Source of the DNA: Opitutia bacterium
Lineage (GTDB): Bacteria > Verrucomicrobiota > Verrucomicrobiia > Opitutales > Opitutaceae
DNA: 64,000 nucleotides
Direction of reading: 5' to 3'
NCBI GenBank assembly: GCA_016217545.1
Contig: JACRHT010000002.1
Location: 527,213 to 591,212 of the forward strand
Part shown: positions 25,494 through 33,963 of the stretch, piece by piece
Layout: every line of letters starts with the position of its first letter
Numbering within the stretch: position 1 is the stretch's first letter
Notes under the pieces: generated by a model
The model's database searches: none
The model's input: only the letters and a program-made list of their open reading frames with translations
Told to the model about the DNA's origin: nothing
Translations under genes and position numbers: made by a program

Positions 25494-25512
25494 GTCCTAG
25501 TTGCGCTAGGAC
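25494..25512 (-). promoter_or_regulatory. Candidate GntR operator
   Basis: Inverted repeat GTCCTAG-N5-CTAGGAC, 7-bp perfect arms, 3 bases upstream of the microprotein ATG. An extra partial copy (TAGGAC) lies at 25517-25522. YtrA-type regulators bind inverted repeats in the leader of their own operon, so this is the best candidate site. No confident -35/-10 pair was found. Confidence 0.7.
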
Positions 25513-25567
25513 AGATAGGACGGCAAGCAGAATTTAAATACCGCTCTTTTGCCGCACTGCGGCGCGT

Positions 25568-26581
25568 TCAACCGGCCTCGGCTTCGCCCAGCAGGTTGGC
25601 GAAGATCATCTTGCCGCCGCTGGTCGGCAGCACGCCGGTGATCTCGGCCGTGACGCGCTTGCCGAGGTAGGCGCGTCCATTGTTCACGACGATCATCGAG
25701 CCGTCGCTCAGGTAACCGACCGCCTGGCCCTCGTCCTTGCCGGCCTTGCTGAGTTCGACCTCGACGCTTTCGCCGATGACGATTTCCGGGCGCAGCGCCT
25801 TGTCGAGCGCGTGGAGGTTCAGCCACGGCACGCCGTGGAACTGCGCCATCTTCGCGAGATTGTAGTCCGTCGTGAGCAGTTTCGCGCGCATCGACTGCGC
25901 GAGGAACACCAGCTTGGCCTCCAAATCCTGCCGGCGCGTGACTTCGCTCTGGTGGATGCGGATGTCGAGGTGCTTGATGCGGCGCAGCTCGTTGAGGACC
26001 TCGAGGCCGCGTCGACCGCGGGCCTGTTTCACGGGATCGGGCGAGTCCGCGACGTGTTGCAGCTCCGTGAGCACGAACGACGGGATCACGAGCGCCGCGC
26101 CGAGGAACTGCGTCTCGCAAATCCGCGCGATGCGCCCGTCGATCAACGCGCTCGTGTCCACCACGACCAGCGGCACATCGACCTCGTGCGGCACGAAGCG
26201 CACGTAGGGAATCACGAGATTGAACTCATCCTTGCCGCGCAGCGCGACGACGGCGCCGAGGTAGCTGCAGATCACGAAGAGGGCGAGCTGGCTCAGGTAG
26301 ATCATCTGCTCGTCCGCCCGCTTCAGCAGCGGCGAAGTGCCGAGCAGCCACGCAATCACGGCGCCGATCGCCAGTCCGAACGTGATCGCCGACAACCCGC
26401 GCAGGGAAAATCCCTTCAGCAGCACGTCGACGAGCACGACGAGCACGCCGATCAAGCCGCCGACGGTCACCGCCAGACCGCGATAACGGTCCCACTCGGG
26501 GATCGTGTAGCACAACAGCCACGACCCGAGCACGCACAGCACGAGAAAGCAGATCCGGATCGTGAACAGCGTCTTTTTCAT
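25568..26581 (-). CDS. PIN and TRAM domain membrane protein (YacL-like)
   Basis: A 337-residue protein with about four N-terminal membrane helices (RICFLVLCVLGSWLLCYTI, YRGLAVTVGGLIGVLVVLVD, then two more), a PIN-type nuclease domain opening with PLVVVDTSALIDGRIARI (Asp as first acidic ligand) and holding LLTTDYNLAKMAQ, and a C-terminal TRAM domain (VGYLSDGSMIVVNNGRAYLG, ITGVLPTSGGKMIFA). This is the YacL arrangement. The function is unknown; PIN domains are RNases and TRAM domains bind RNA. A 43-residue membrane protein gene lies 3 bases upstream on the same strand. Confidence 0.92.
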   Translation of the reverse strand: MKKTLFTIRICFLVLCVLGSWLLCYTIPEWDRYRGLAVTVGGLIGVLVVLVDVLLKGFSLRGLSAITFGLAIGAVIAWLLGTSPLLKRADEQMIYLSQLALFVICSYLGAVVALRGKDEFNLVIPYVRFVPHEVDVPLVVVDTSALIDGRIARICETQFLGAALVIPSFVLTELQHVADSPDPVKQARGRRGLEVLNELRRIKHLDIRIHQSEVTRRQDLEAKLVFLAQSMRAKLLTTDYNLAKMAQFHGVPWLNLHALDKALRPEIVIGESVEVELSKAGKDEGQAVGYLSDGSMIVVNNGRAYLGKRVTAEITGVLPTSGGKMIFANLLGEAEAG

Positions 26582-26584
26582 CGC

Positions 26585-26716
26585 TCAATGCGCCGCCGAC
26601 CGCCGGAGAAACCACAGCACGACGAACGGGATCACGAGGAACAAGATCATCACCCCGTAAAGGATCCATTGCGCCCGCTCGGCCTTTTTCTTCAACTCGG
26701 GGTCTTGCTCCTCCAT
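26585..26716 (-). CDS. 43-residue single-pass membrane protein upstream of PIN/TRAM gene
   Basis: ATG at 26716 opens a 43-codon frame: a charged N-terminus MEEQDPELKKKAERAQ, then one membrane segment (WILYGVMILFLVIPFVVLWF) and a basic end. It stops 3 bases before the PIN/TRAM start, so the two are likely co-transcribed. Its first codon overlaps, on the other strand, an alternative ATG of the divergent EVE gene. No known family was recognised. Confidence 0.65.
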   Translation of the reverse strand: MEEQDPELKKKAERAQWILYGVMILFLVIPFVVLWFLRRSAAH

Positions 26717-26744
26717 GGCCGCAAGAAACCCCGCTCCTCCACGC

Positions 26745-27167
26745 ATGACAACGCAATACTGGCTCGTGAAACAGGAACCCGAGGACTACTCGTGGGCCGA
26801 CTTCGTCCGCGACGGCGCGACCGCCTGGACCGGCGTGCGCAACTACGCCGCTCGCAACCACCTCAAAGCCATGCGCGCCGGCGACGAGGTATTCTATTAC
26901 CACAGCGGCGACGACAAATGCATCGTCGCCCTCGCGAAGGTGAAGCGCGCCGCGTTCCCCGATCCGACCGCAGATTCGCCCGACGAGGGCTGGGTCGCCG
27001 TCGAACTCGTCCCGGTTAAGCCGCTCCCCTCTCCCGTGACGCTCGCGCAGGTCAAAGCCGAGCCCTCGCTCAAGGACATCGCGCTTGTCCGCATCAGCCG
27101 CCTCTCCGTGCAACCGGTCAAACTCGCCGAGTTCGCCCGCATCCTGAAACTCGCCGGCGCCAAATAG
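26745..27167 (+). CDS. EVE domain protein
   Basis: A 140-residue single-domain protein of the EVE family (PUA-like fold). It begins TTQYWLVKQEPEDYSWADF, contains TAWTGVRNYAARNHLKAMRAGDEVFYYHS (quoted only as landmarks: TGVRNYAARN and GDEVFYYHS) and ends near KLAEFARILKLAG. EVE domains bind modified bases in DNA or RNA. ATG 26745 is used, since homologous proteins begin with the YWLVK strand; an ATG at 26715 is in frame. It is divergent from the PIN/TRAM operon. Confidence 0.92.
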   Translation: MTTQYWLVKQEPEDYSWADFVRDGATAWTGVRNYAARNHLKAMRAGDEVFYYHSGDDKCIVALAKVKRAAFPDPTADSPDEGWVAVELVPVKPLPSPVTLAQVKAEPSLKDIALVRISRLSVQPVKLAEFARILKLAGAK

Positions 27168-27229
27168 CGCGACGCCAGCGCGAGAACTTCGCCCGCCCCG
27201 CGAAGCGCCCGACCGACGAACAATCACCC

Positions 27230-27253
27230 GTAGGCAGCGAGCTTGCTCGCGCC
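27230..27253 (+). repeat. REP hairpin (GTAG head)
   Basis: GTAG head with GCGAGCTTGCTCGC as near-perfect stem (GCGAGC / GCTCGC). The same stem occurs at 32487-32544 and flanking the RAYT gene at 45364 and 45944. It lies just downstream of the stop of the FGE-like gene. Confidence 0.85.
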
Positions 27254-27273
27254 ACAGCACCACGCCGCGCGAC

Positions 27274-28911
27274 TTACTCGACCGCGTCGAGTCGCGCCAA
27301 GTCCACTTCGACCACCACGCGGAATCCCCGCGTGCGCGAGCGCTCCGCGCGCGCCGCCGAGGCGACGCCCTCCGCACCGCGCCACACGTTCGCCTCCGGC
27401 GTTTCGCGTCCGCCCGTCGAAGCGAGCCACTCCTCCAGCCCGCCGTTCACGTTCTGCGCGTCACTCCCGGCGTCACGCAACTCGTCCGCACTCGGCAACC
27501 GCACGCGCCAGCCGAGCAACCAGCCCAGCCGCCGGCAAAACTCCTCGGCCTCGACATACGTCACCGAATCCACCGGCAACGCGCGCCCCGGATTGCGGCT
27601 CGGATTGCTGCTCATCACCTTGGCAAAATCCGCCTGGAGCACTTCGGTCTTCAGCAGCGCACGCGCGCCGGTGAGCGGCACGAGCTGATCGAAAACGCGA
27701 TCCTGCAGGAGCGCGATGTCCGCCGAGCGAACGTTCAGGTAAGCCAGGGTTGTCCGCACGGAATCGTCGGCCTGTCGCAGTTTCGGAAAACGCTTCGCGA
27801 CGCCCTCGCTGATCTCCAATCCCTCGCGCACGCTCTGCTGCGCTTGGAAGACCTGCCGCTTGCGCAGGAACCGGCGGGCCGAGGCCTCAGCCGCCGCCGC
27901 CGCGCGCAACGGTTCGGTCGCCAACATGGTCTGGCGTGCGACCTCGATTTGTTCGAGCCGCTCCATCGAGAGAAACCGGCTTTTCGCAAACCGCTCGTTC
28001 AGCTGGCGCTGCGCGTCGGCCGCCGCGACGAGCTCCTTCACGGCGCGGTCGACGTCGCCCGCCGCACGAAACTCGTCGGCCCGGCGCATGGCCGCGCGCA
28101 CCTCCGCGTCGAGACCGCTCGCCGTCAGCGCCGCAATTTCCGCGTCGAGACGCCCGATGGCCTGCAGATCGGAGAAACGGGTGCGCGGAAAATCGCGGTT
28201 CAATTGATCCTGCGTGTCGCGGGCCTCGCGGAACGCCGCCAGCGCGCGCTCCCATTCAGCCGCGCCCAGCGCCGCCTGCGCCTCCGCCGTCTTCGCGGCG
28301 ACGGTCTTCACCAACGGCTCGGCCACCCGCTCCTCCAGTTCCCGCTGCAGCCGCAGTTCGCGATCGAAATTCGTGCCCTTGTCCACCGTCGACACCTTGC
28401 GTTGCAGCTTCAACGCCTCGTGGAGCAGCGCGACACCGCCTTCGCTGTCGCCTTGCGCGAGGAGCGCCCGCGCAGCCGCTTCCTTTTCCTCCGACGCCTT
28501 CTGCGTCAGGTCGGCGTGCATCGTCTCGATCTGCCGTTCGGTCCGGCGCAGTTCCTCGACTTCCGAGGCAAAACGCTCCGGACGCATCGCGGCGCGCCGG
28601 CGCTGCCAGCCCGCCAGCTTTTCCCAGCGACGCACCGCTTCCTCCGGCGAGAGTCCCGCTTCCTGCGTGGCACTCCGGGCTGAGGCGAGCTGTGCATCCA
28701 CCGCCGCGATCGCGGCGAGTTCCTGCTCTTTCAGCCGAGCGGCTTCGTGCTGCTCGTTCCACAACCAGACGCCGCCGGCCGCGACCGACGCCGCCAAAGT
28801 CAGGCCAATCAGCCACGCGCGCCGCCGCCACCGCTGCGCCGCTGTCTCCTCCACGAACTCGGCCTCTTTTTCAAACCGCACGGAGCCAGCGCAGCGGGCT
28901 TTTCGCGTCAT
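27274..28911 (-). CDS. Membrane-anchored coiled-coil protein with shortened FGE-like domain
   Basis: A 545-residue protein from ATG 28911. One transmembrane helix (AWLIGLTLAASVAAGGVWLW, about residues 30-50) is followed by about 350 residues of Ala/Arg/Glu-rich helices, probably coiled coil or TPR-like. The C-terminal about 130 residues match pieces of the formylglycine-generating enzyme (sulfatase-modifying) fold: LLKTEVLQADFAKVMSSNPS, VDSVTYVEAEEFCRRLG, VRLPSADELR and RTRGFRVVVE. The domain is much shorter than usual, and the Cys of the active GFRC motif is Val here, so it is unlikely to make formylglycine; a binding or scaffold role is more plausible. It is divergent from tyrA. Confidence 0.72.
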   Translation of the reverse strand: MTRKARCAGSVRFEKEAEFVEETAAQRWRRRAWLIGLTLAASVAAGGVWLWNEQHEAARLKEQELAAIAAVDAQLASARSATQEAGLSPEEAVRRWEKLAGWQRRRAAMRPERFASEVEELRRTERQIETMHADLTQKASEEKEAAARALLAQGDSEGGVALLHEALKLQRKVSTVDKGTNFDRELRLQRELEERVAEPLVKTVAAKTAEAQAALGAAEWERALAAFREARDTQDQLNRDFPRTRFSDLQAIGRLDAEIAALTASGLDAEVRAAMRRADEFRAAGDVDRAVKELVAAADAQRQLNERFAKSRFLSMERLEQIEVARQTMLATEPLRAAAAAEASARRFLRKRQVFQAQQSVREGLEISEGVAKRFPKLRQADDSVRTTLAYLNVRSADIALLQDRVFDQLVPLTGARALLKTEVLQADFAKVMSSNPSRNPGRALPVDSVTYVEAEEFCRRLGWLLGWRVRLPSADELRDAGSDAQNVNGGLEEWLASTGGRETPEANVWRGAEGVASAARAERSRTRGFRVVVEVDLARLDAVE

Positions 28912-28973
28912 GGCAACGCCATTGGTCGGCGCGGGGCTCGACAAGCGTGTGTCACCTCGGTTTCGTGCCCGGG

Positions 28974-29828
28974 ATGTTCACCCGGCTCGCGATTCTCGCT
29001 CCCGGCCTGCTTGGCGGCTCCGTCGCGCAGGCAGCGAAACATTTCGGCGCGGCCGCGCAGGTGACAATTTGGTCACGGCGACCCGAAACGCGCCTCGCCC
29101 TGCGCGGCCAGCCGTGGTGCGACGCCGTCGCCGACACGCCGGCCGACGCCGCCCGCGGCGCCGATCTCGTCGTCATCTGCTCGCCCGTCGACCAAATCGT
29201 TCCTCTCGCCCGCCAGATCGCCGACAGCCTCACGCCGCACGCGCTCATCACCGACGTCGGCAGCGTGAAGGGCGAGATTTGCCGCCACGCCACCGCCGCG
29301 CTCGCTGGGCGTGCAACGTTCGTCGGCTCGCATCCGATGGCGGGCTCGGAGAAGACCGGTTGGGAACACGCCCGCACCGACCTGTTCAAGGGACGCATCG
29401 TGTTCGTCACGCCGCTCCCGGAAACCGCGCCCGCCGCCGCCGATCGCATCGCGGCATTCTGGCAGGCGCTCGACGCGCAGGTCGCCACCGTCGCGCCCGA
29501 CGCGCACGACGAGATCGTCGCGCACATCAGCCACCTGCCCCAAGTGCTCGCCTCCACGCTCTGCGCCTCGCTCGCGAAACGCGATCACGCCTGGCGCAAT
29601 TTTTCCGGCGGCGGCCTGCGCGACACCACGCGCATCGCCGGCAGCGACCCGAAGCTCTGGAAAACCATTCTCGAGCAGAACCGCGACGAAGTCCTCCGCG
29701 CCCTGCGCGCCTACCAGGACGAGTTGCACGGCATGGAACGCGCGCTCGCCAACCGCGATTGGTTCGAGGTGCAGGCCATCCTCGAGCGTGGACGCGCCTA
29801 CCGCGACCAGTTCCGCCCGATCCCATGA
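28974..29828 (+). CDS. tyrA: Prephenate dehydrogenase
   Basis: A 284-residue NAD(P)-dependent enzyme of tyrosine biosynthesis, turning prephenate into 4-hydroxyphenylpyruvate. The N-terminal Rossmann motif is LAPGLLGGSVAQAAKHFG, with Ala where the first Gly of GxGxxG usually stands. The family blocks FVGSHPMAGSEKTGWEHA and DEIVAHISHLPQVLASTL are present. The real start is ATG 28974; an open frame continues far upstream, but that part is antisense to the FGE-like gene. Its stop codon overlaps the start of aroA (ATGA), so tyrA-aroA-cmk-plsC form an operon. Confidence 0.93.
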   Translation: MFTRLAILAPGLLGGSVAQAAKHFGAAAQVTIWSRRPETRLALRGQPWCDAVADTPADAARGADLVVICSPVDQIVPLARQIADSLTPHALITDVGSVKGEICRHATAALAGRATFVGSHPMAGSEKTGWEHARTDLFKGRIVFVTPLPETAPAAADRIAAFWQALDAQVATVAPDAHDEIVAHISHLPQVLASTLCASLAKRDHAWRNFSGGGLRDTTRIAGSDPKLWKTILEQNRDEVLRALRAYQDELHGMERALANRDWFEVQAILERGRAYRDQFRPIP

Positions 29829-31084
29829 GCGCGCTGCCGCCGGAGTTGCCGATCCGTCCCTTCACGCGCCCGGTGCGCGGCAGCGCCACGCTGCCCGGCT
29901 CGAAGAGCATCACGAACCGCGCGCTGATTCTCGCCGCCCTTTCCCGTCGCACGGTCACGCTGCGCGGCGCGCTCTTCAGCCGCGACACGCGCATCATGAT
30001 CGCCGCGCTCCGCGCGCTCGGCTTCGCGGTGGAATTCGACGAGGCGGCGCTGACGATCACGATCACCGGCCACGGCGGCCAGATCCCGAATCGCGAGGCG
30101 CGCATCGACGTCGGCAACGCCGGCACCGCCGCGCGTTTCCTCACCGCGTTCGTCTGCCTGCGCCCTGACGGCGTCTATCATTTCGACGGCGACGAAGCCA
30201 TGCGCCGCCGGCCCATCGGCGCGCTCCTCGACGCGCTCGCGATGCAAGGCGCGCAAGCCGACTCGCGCGCGTTCCCCTTCACGCTGCGCACCGCCGGCCT
30301 GCCCGGCGGCACGGTCGAACTCGACGCCTCCGAAAGCAGCCAGATGCTCTCCGCGCTGTTGATGGTCGCGCCGCACGCGCGCACGCCGCTCCGGGTGCAA
30401 CTGACCAGCGAGGCCGGCTCGAAGCCGTTCGTCGTGATGACCGAGGCGATGGTGAAACAGTTTTCGCCCGCGCCCGCCGTCTACGACATCGAGGGCGATG
30501 CGTCCGCCGCGAGCTACTTCCTCGCGCTCCCGCTCGTCACCGGCGGTGAACTCGCACTGCCCAACTACCACGGCTCGCTGCAGGGCGATTTCAAGTTCCG
30601 CGAAGTCCTCGCGTCCGTCGGCCTGCTTTCCGGCGCGGAGGCTGGTGCATTCACCTGCTCGGCCGCGCGCGGCGCACGCCACCTCGGGGTGACGCGCAAC
30701 TTCCGCGAGTTTTCCGACACCTTCCTCACCCTCGCCGCCATCGCCCCGCTGCTCGACGGCCCGACGCTCATCAGCGGCATCGCCCACACGCGCAAACAGG
30801 AAACCGACCGCGTCGCCGGCATGGCGCGCGAGCTGCGCAAGCTCGGCCAGCACGTGATCGAGCAGGAAGATTCGCTCGAAATCCACCCGCGCCCGCTCGT
30901 GTCCGGCGTGCCGATCGAGACCTATCACGATCACCGTTTCGCGATGAGCTTCGGCATCCTCGGCTGCCACGACCTGCACGGCGACGGGCGCCCCTGGCTC
31001 ACGATCAAGGACCCGGCCTGCTGCGCGAAGACCTTTCCCGCATTCTTTGACTTGCTGGCCCGCCTTCACGCTGGCTCACATTGA
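29825..31084 (+). CDS. aroA: 3-phosphoshikimate 1-carboxyvinyltransferase (EPSP synthase)
   Basis: A 419-residue enzyme joining shikimate-3-phosphate and phosphoenolpyruvate in the aromatic amino acid pathway. Landmarks are LPGSKSITNRALILAAL (S3P-binding Lys and Ser), VGNAGTAARFLTA, FVVMTEAMVKQF, RKQETDRVAGMARELRKLG and DHRFAMSFGILG. The start ATG overlaps the tyrA stop. An ordinary member in length and motifs; the NAGTA loop has Gly and Ala as in glyphosate-sensitive enzymes. Confidence 0.95.
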   Translation: MSALPPELPIRPFTRPVRGSATLPGSKSITNRALILAALSRRTVTLRGALFSRDTRIMIAALRALGFAVEFDEAALTITITGHGGQIPNREARIDVGNAGTAARFLTAFVCLRPDGVYHFDGDEAMRRRPIGALLDALAMQGAQADSRAFPFTLRTAGLPGGTVELDASESSQMLSALLMVAPHARTPLRVQLTSEAGSKPFVVMTEAMVKQFSPAPAVYDIEGDASAASYFLALPLVTGGELALPNYHGSLQGDFKFREVLASVGLLSGAEAGAFTCSAARGARHLGVTRNFREFSDTFLTLAAIAPLLDGPTLISGIAHTRKQETDRVAGMARELRKLGQHVIEQEDSLEIHPRPLVSGVPIETYHDHRFAMSFGILGCHDLHGDGRPWLTIKDPACCAKTFPAFFDLLARLHAGSH

Positions 31085-31091
31085 GGCGCGC

Positions 31092-31748
31092 ATGGGCCTC
31101 CCGTTCATCATCGTCGCCATCGACGGCGGCGCCGCTTCCGGCAAATCCAGTTCGTCCCGCATCCTCGCGGAGCGTTTCAACCTGCTCCACGTCGACACCG
31201 GTTCGTTCTATCGCCACCTCACCAGCGAACTGCTCCGCCGCCGCGTGCCGCACACCGATCTGCCCGCGCTGCGCGCCGTGCTGCCCGAGCTGAAATTCGA
31301 CACGCGCCTCGAAGGCCGCTCGGCCCGCATGCTCATCGGCGGGCAGCCCGCCGGCGACGAGATCCGCAGCGCCGCGGTGAACGAACACGTCGCTCAATAC
31401 TCCGCCGTGCCCGAGGTGCGCGAAGTCCTCATCGGTTACCAGCGCGGCCAGGCCGACGTCGCGAAACAACACGGTTTCCGTGGTCTCGTGATGGAGGGCC
31501 GCGACATCGGCTCGAAGATTTTCCCCGCCGCGGATTGCCGCTTCTTCCTCTTCGCCGATCCGGCTGAGCGCGCGAAACGCCGCGCCGCCGAGGGTCGCCA
31601 GGATGTCATCGGCAAGCGCGACACGATCGACAGCGTGCGTCTCAACCAGAGCGCGCAGGGCGCGATCGCGATCGACAGCACGTTCCTCACCCTCGAGCAG
31701 GTCGTCGACTCGATGGCCAAGCTCATCGCCGAAAAAATGGGAGCCTGA
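31092..31748 (+). CDS. cmk: Cytidylate kinase
   Basis: A 218-residue CMP/dCMP kinase. The P-loop is DGGAASGKSSSSRILAE, followed by VDTGSFYRHLT and the EGRDIGSKIFPAADCRFFLFA block. It supplies CDP for nucleic acid and phospholipid synthesis. ATG 31092 (MGLPFIIVAIDG) starts just before the first strand; extra upstream codons overlap aroA. The order aroA-cmk-plsC is common in bacteria. Confidence 0.94.
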   Translation: MGLPFIIVAIDGGAASGKSSSSRILAERFNLLHVDTGSFYRHLTSELLRRRVPHTDLPALRAVLPELKFDTRLEGRSARMLIGGQPAGDEIRSAAVNEHVAQYSAVPEVREVLIGYQRGQADVAKQHGFRGLVMEGRDIGSKIFPAADCRFFLFADPAERAKRRAAEGRQDVIGKRDTIDSVRLNQSAQGAIAIDSTFLTLEQVVDSMAKLIAEKMGA

Positions 31749-31754
31749 TCCGCC

Positions 31755-32414
31755 ATGCCGCGCACGACCGACCACCTGACGATGCGGCCGTTCTACTCGT
31801 TCTTCCACTATTGGGTGGCGCAGTGGCACTCGATGTGGTTCCGCGGCGAGGTCGCCGGCACGCACCACATTCCCGCGACCGGCCCGTTCCTCATCGCCGG
31901 CAACCACGCCAGCCTGCTCGATCCGCCGTTCGTCGGCTGCCAGGTGCCGCGCCAGATGCGCCCCTTCGCGCGCAAGACACTCTGGAGCGGCAAGGTGTTC
32001 AGCTGGTGGCTCGACCAAGTGGAATGCATCCCCGTCGATCGCGACAGCGGCGACGTCGGTGCCATTCGCAAGGTCCTCCAAGCGCTGCACGACAACCGCG
32101 GCATCATTCTTTTTCCGGAAGGCACGCGCTCGCCCGATGGCCAATTGCAAAAGCCCAAGGCCGGCGTCGGCCTGATGGCGTGCAAGACCGGCGCGCCCGT
32201 CGTGCCCGCGCGCATCTACGGCTCGTTCGAAGCGTTTGGCCGCGGCGCATCCGTGCCGCGCTTCGGCACGCGCGTCGATGTTGTGTTCGGCCCGCCGATC
32301 ACCGCCGCGGAATACGACGATCCGTCCGCCGGCAAGGAGCGCTACCAACTCGCCTCCGAGCGCATCTTCGCCCGCATCGCCGCCCTGCCGCGCCCGCACT
32401 ACGCGGTGATTTGA
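31755..32414 (+). CDS. 1-acyl-sn-glycerol-3-phosphate acyltransferase (PlsC family)
   Basis: A 219-residue membrane-associated acyltransferase. The catalytic HX4D motif is in AGNHASLLDPPFVG and the substrate-binding motif is LFPEGTRSPDG; a further conserved block is PVVPARIYGSFEAFG. It should acylate lysophosphatidic acid in phospholipid synthesis; other lysophospholipid acyltransferases share these motifs. It is 6 bases downstream of cmk and the last gene of the tyrA operon. Confidence 0.92.
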   Translation: MPRTTDHLTMRPFYSFFHYWVAQWHSMWFRGEVAGTHHIPATGPFLIAGNHASLLDPPFVGCQVPRQMRPFARKTLWSGKVFSWWLDQVECIPVDRDSGDVGAIRKVLQALHDNRGIILFPEGTRSPDGQLQKPKAGVGLMACKTGAPVVPARIYGSFEAFGRGASVPRFGTRVDVVFGPPITAAEYDDPSAGKERYQLASERIFARIAALPRPHYAVI

Positions 32415-32415
32415 A

Positions 32416-32440
32416 GTAGCGCAGGCTTCCAGCCTGCTCC
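32416..32440 (+). repeat. REP hairpin (GTAG head) after plsC
   Basis: GTAG head with stem GCAGGCT / AGCCTGC around TCC. It begins one base after the plsC stop and may end the tyrA-aroA-cmk-plsC transcript. Confidence 0.8.
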
Positions 32441-32486
32441 GAAAGAGGCTGGGCGCCGATCTTCTCACCTGCCGAGCGACAGCGTA

Positions 32487-32544
32487 ATAGGCAGCGAGCT
32501 TGCTCGCGCCTCGAGCGATTGGCGCGAGCAAGCTCGCGGCCTAC
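32487..32544. repeat. Inverted pair of REP hairpins
   Basis: Two hairpins in opposite orientation, each built on GCGAGC/GCTCGC stems, head to head: left copy has the variant head ATAG (32487-32490), right copy ends in CTAC (32541-32544). The right end abuts the stop codon of the alpha-hydroxy-acid dehydrogenase gene (32545). Confidence 0.85.
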
Positions 32545-33858
32545 CTATCCGCGCACCACGCACTCGCGCGTGATCTCGCCCACGCTCCGACACCCCGCGA
32601 GGCCCATCGTCAGGTCGAACTCCGCGAGGACATTCGCGAGCACTTCGCGCACGCCGTCCTCGCCCGCGAGCGCTAGTCCATAGACGTAGGGCCGCCCGAG
32701 ACACACCGCACGCGCCCCGAGCGCCAGCGCCTTGAACACGTCCGCGCCGCCGCGCACGCCGCTGTCGAAGAGCACGGGGATTTTCCCGCCCACCGCTTCC
32801 ACGACGCCGGGCAACGCGTCGAGCGACGCGATCTCGCCGTCGATCTGTCGCCCGCCGTGATTCGAAACGATAATCCCGTCTGCACCGTGCGCGACCGCGA
32901 GCCGCGCGTCGTCGGCGTGCAGGATGCCTTTGAGCACGATCGGGAGTTTCGTGTGTTGCCGGAGAAACTTCAGGTCGTCCCACGTGATATTTGACCGCGA
33001 GTAAGTCGCCACAAACCGCGCCACGGCCGCGCGCGGGTCGGACGACGCGAGATTCTTCAACAAGCCGCCCGGAAAATTCGCCTTCTGCGCCAGCGCCGTG
33101 GCGATGGTCTGCAACGACAAGGTAGGGCGAACCGTCCCCGGTGAGCCGTCGCCCGAACGCGGCTCGTCGGGACGACTCGCCCTACCCGCCTCGCGCACCT
33201 CGCGCATGAACACGGGATCGCTCGTGTATTGCGCGATGCCCTTGCCTTCGAGAAACGGCAGGTAGGCGAGATCGAGATCGCGCGGCCGCCAGCCGAGCAT
33301 CGTCGTGTCGAGCGTCAGCACGATGACGTCGCAACCGCAGGCCTCGGCGCGGCGCACGAAGCTGGCGACGACGTCGTTCGACTTGCTCCAATAGAGCTGA
33401 AACCACCGCGGCGCCGCGCCCATCGCCGCCGCGCAACGCTCCATCGGCACAGAAGCTTGGTTGGAGAAAATGTGCGGCACGCCCCAATGAGCCGCCGCGC
33501 GTGCCACGGCGAGATCGGCGTCGCCGTGCGCCATCTCCGCCACGCCGATGGGCGCGAGCAGGAGCGGCGTCGGGAGCTTGCGGCCGAACAGCTCGACGGA
33601 GAGGTCGCGCGTCTCGCAATCGCGCAGCCGTCGCGGGACGATCTGCCAGCGGTCGAGCGCCGCGCGGTTGTTGGCCATCGTGCCCTCGCGCCCCGCGCCG
33701 CCCGCGACGTAGGCGAACGCCTCCGGCGCGATCACGCCCTGCGCCGCCTTCTCCAACTCCACCTGCGCCACCGGCACGCGCGGCCGCCGTCCGCCAACAC
33801 CGGCGACGTAAACTTCACGCTGCCGCTGCCGTCCGATGTCCGATGAGTCTGAATTCAT
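32545..33858 (-). CDS. FMN-dependent alpha-hydroxy-acid dehydrogenase with in-frame REP pair
   Basis: A 437-residue enzyme of the lactate dehydrogenase/glycolate oxidase family, which oxidises L-2-hydroxy acids with FMN. Family blocks are [48 protein letters not shown] and [20 protein letters not shown] (active-site His and Arg), then [19 protein letters not shown]. Residues about 225-246 (starting [12 protein letters not shown]) are encoded by an inverted pair of GTAG hairpins (33122-33185) and interrupt the loop ahead of the [13 protein letters not shown] segment, a region that varies in the family. A nonamer inverted repeat lies 3 bases upstream of the ATG. Substrate (lactate, glycolate or another acid) is unclear. 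Confidence 0.88.
   Translation of the reverse strand: MNSDSSDIGRQRQREVYVAGVGGRRPRVPVAQVELEKAAQGVIAPEAFAYVAGGAGREGTMANNRAALDRWQIVPRRLRDCETRDLSVELFGRKLPTPLLLAPIGVAEMAHGDADLAVARAAAHWGVPHIFSNQASVPMERCAAAMGAAPRWFQLYWSKSNDVVASFVRRAEACGCDVIVLTLDTTMLGWRPRDLDLAYLPFLEGKGIAQYTSDPVFMREVREAGRASRPDEPRSGDGSPGTVRPTLSLQTIATALAQKANFPGGLLKNLASSDPRAAVARFVATYSRSNITWDDLKFLRQHTKLPIVLKGILHADDARLAVAHGADGIIVSNHGGRQIDGEIASLDALPGVVEAVGGKIPVLFDSGVRGGADVFKALALGARAVCLGRPYVYGLALAGEDGVREVLANVLAEFDLTMGLAGCRSVGEITRECVVRG
33122..33185. repeat. Inverted REP pair inside dehydrogenase gene
   Basis: The outer arms GTAGGGCGA (33122-33130) and TCGCCCTAC (33177-33185) are perfect inverses; two inner hairpins lie between them. The whole element is read through in frame in the dehydrogenase gene. 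Confidence 0.88.
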
Positions 33859-33861
33859 TTA

Positions 33862-33944
33862 ACCACGGATTTCACGGATGACACGGATGAGAACCAGGTA
33901 GGAAGGCGCTAAGCGTGATCCGTGAGATCCGTGCAATCCGTGGT
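33862..33944. repeat. Nonamer-triplet inverted repeat (CACGGAT type)
   Basis: Left arm: three 9-base units ACCACGGAT, TTCACGGAT, GACACGGAT (33862-33888). Right arm, read on the opposite strand: ACCACGGAT, TGCACGGAT, CTCACGGAT (33944 back to 33918). The loop is 29 bases. It occupies the leader of the dehydrogenase gene and lies between it and the hicB-like gene. Confidence 0.9.
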
Positions 33945-33963
33945 CAAAACTCTGCCCGATTGA

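Noticed and set aside
27936..28973. A 346-codon upstream extension of the tyrA frame
   Set aside because: It is antisense to the FGE-like membrane protein gene and rich in Arg and Pro. ATG 28974 directly precedes the Rossmann fold.
28214..29824. A long upstream extension of the aroA frame
   Set aside because: It overlaps tyrA in another frame, and the S3P-binding segment begins after the 29825 ATG, which overlaps the tyrA stop in the usual ATGA way.
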